6,136 nucleotides of DNA from Bradyrhizobium sp. (lineage in GTDB: Bacteria > Pseudomonadota > Alphaproteobacteria > Rhizobiales > Xanthobacteraceae): assembly GCA_028290165.1 (NCBI GenBank), contig JAQGKJ010000391.1, forward strand, positions 1-6,136, in the 5' to 3' direction. The notes under the pieces are model-generated. The model made no database searches and was not told the origin of the DNA. It worked only from the letters and a program-made list of their open reading frames with translations. Positions 5,379 to 6,136 of this stretch are shown here, in pieces. Within the stretch, counting starts at the first letter, position 1. Each line of letters begins with the position of its first letter. The position numbers were made by a program, and so were the translations under genes.

Positions 5379-6136
5379 ATGAAGAATTTCGCCGATTTGA
5401 CCGAGCGCGAAGTGTTGGCGGTTGCGATCTCCGCGGAGGAGGAAGACAGCCGCATCTACATGACCTTCGCGGAGGATCTCGCGGAACGTTATCCGGAATC
5501 GGCCAAGATATTCGAGGAGATGGCGGAGGAGGAAAAAGGCCATCGCCATATGCTGCTGGAGATGTACGAAAAACGTTTCGGCCCGAACCTCCCGCCGATC
5601 CGAAGAGACAACGTCAAGGGATTCTTGCGGCGCCGTCCGATCTGGCTGACCAAGAACCTGTCGCTCGACGCCATCCGCAAGGAAGTCGGCACGATGGAGT
5701 TCGAGGCCGAGCGGTTTTACGTCAAGGCCGCCGAGCAAACCCAGGACGTCGGCGTCCGCCGGCTGCTCGGCGATCTCGCCGACGCCGAAAAAGGCCACGA
5801 AAAAACCGCGGCCAAGCTGACCGACCAGATCCTCAGCCCCGACGTGCGCGCGGAAGAGGACAAGACGCGCCGCCGCGTCTTCGTGCTGCAATATGTGCAG
5901 CCGGGCCTCGCCGGATTGATGGACGGCTCGGTGTCGACGCTGGCTCCGCTGTTCGCCGCCGCCTTTGCAACGCATCAGAACTGGCAGACCTTTCTCGTTG
6001 GCCTTGCCGCCTCGATCGGCGCCGGCATCAGCATGGGCTTTGCCGAAGCTTTGTCCGACGATGGATCATTGACCGGACGCGGGTCGCCCTGGCTGCGCGG
6101 ATTGACCTGCGGGCTGATGACGACGCTCGGCGGTCT
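5379..6136 (+). CDS. mbfA: MbfA-type membrane-bound ferritin / VIT1 fusion iron exporter, 3' end cut by window
   Basis: The frame opens at ATG 5379 ([11 protein letters not shown]), 8 nt after AGGAAG (5365-5370), and runs off the window after 252 codons; family members have about 325, so roughly 70 are missing. Residues 1-165 form a ferritin-like (erythrin/rubrerythrin type) four-helix diiron domain made of two halves: Glu20 with ExxH at Glu52/His55, and Glu107 with ExxH at Glu137/His140. All expected iron ligands are present. From about residue 168 comes a VIT1-like membrane domain: [20 protein letters not shown] with Asp182, a second segment ending ISMGFAEAL with Met219 and Glu223, and the start of a third. 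In VIT1 transporters Asp and Met at comparable places serve transport. MbfA of Bradyrhizobium and Agrobacterium exports iron across the inner membrane, protecting against iron and peroxide. The upstream Irr box supports the assignment. A stand-alone rubrerythrin is excluded by the membrane domain. Confidence 0.93.
   Translation, partial: MKNFADLTEREVLAVAISAEEEDSRIYMTFAEDLAERYPESAKIFEEMAEEEKGHRHMLLEMYEKRFGPNLPPIRRDNVKGFLRRRPIWLTKNLSLDAIRKEVGTMEFEAERFYVKAAEQTQDVGVRRLLGDLADAEKGHEKTAAKLTDQILSPDVRAEEDKTRRRVFVLQYVQPGLAGLMDGSVSTLAPLFAAAFATHQNWQTFLVGLAASIGAGISMGFAEALSDDGSLTGRGSPWLRGLTCGLMTTLGG

Overview
The window looks like chromosomal DNA from a Bradyrhizobium- or Rhodopseudomonas-type alphaproteobacterium. 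The evidence is high GC with GC-rich third codon positions, an intergenic inverted repeat of a type I associate with that group, promoter-like GGAAC-N16-CGTT sites matching the alphaproteobacterial general stress sigma factor EcfG, and an Irr-type iron control element in front of an mbfA-like gene. This assignment comes from recognition, not from a database search.

Left part (1-3855), all on the + strand: the 3' part of a thiolase gene (1-942), a 124-bp composite inverted repeat (960-1083), an AMP-forming acyl-CoA synthetase (1108-2652) and an epoxide-hydrolase-like alpha/beta hydrolase (2698-3855). The last two are only 45 bp apart and are probably co-transcribed. Together the three suggest catabolism of a fatty or other hydrophobic acid: CoA activation by the ligase, thiolytic cleavage by the thiolase, and a hydrolase acting on an epoxide or ester intermediate. 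The substrate cannot be read from the sequence.

Middle part (3856-4469): a hairpin after the hydrolase, an EcfG-like promoter (3905-3929), a strong Shine-Dalgarno, and a 125-residue secreted protein with runs of 8 and 10 histidines (3980-4357), closed by a clear intrinsic terminator (4382-4407). It is a self-contained transcription unit, probably stress induced, for a periplasmic metal-binding protein. A short imperfect repeat separates it from the convergent gene that follows.

Right part (4470-6136): an uncharacterised gene on the - strand (preferred start 5192), and a divergent + strand gene (5379 to the window edge) encoding an MbfA-type fusion of a ferritin-like diiron domain to a VIT1-like membrane domain, a family that exports iron. 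The mbfA-like gene has a sigma70-like promoter (5310-5338) and a perfect 17-bp Irr-box palindrome (5342-5358) over the predicted transcription start. The - strand gene carries a second perfect GGAAC-N16-CGTT site at 5255-5231, which supports an internal start at 5192 over the upstream ATG at 5309.

The main observations are the two EcfG-like promoters serving two genes of unknown function, one of them a duplicated poly-histidine secreted protein, beside an Irr-controlled iron exporter. This suggests a small stress and metal-homeostasis neighbourhood. No tRNA, rRNA, CRISPR array, insertion sequence or phage gene is visible.
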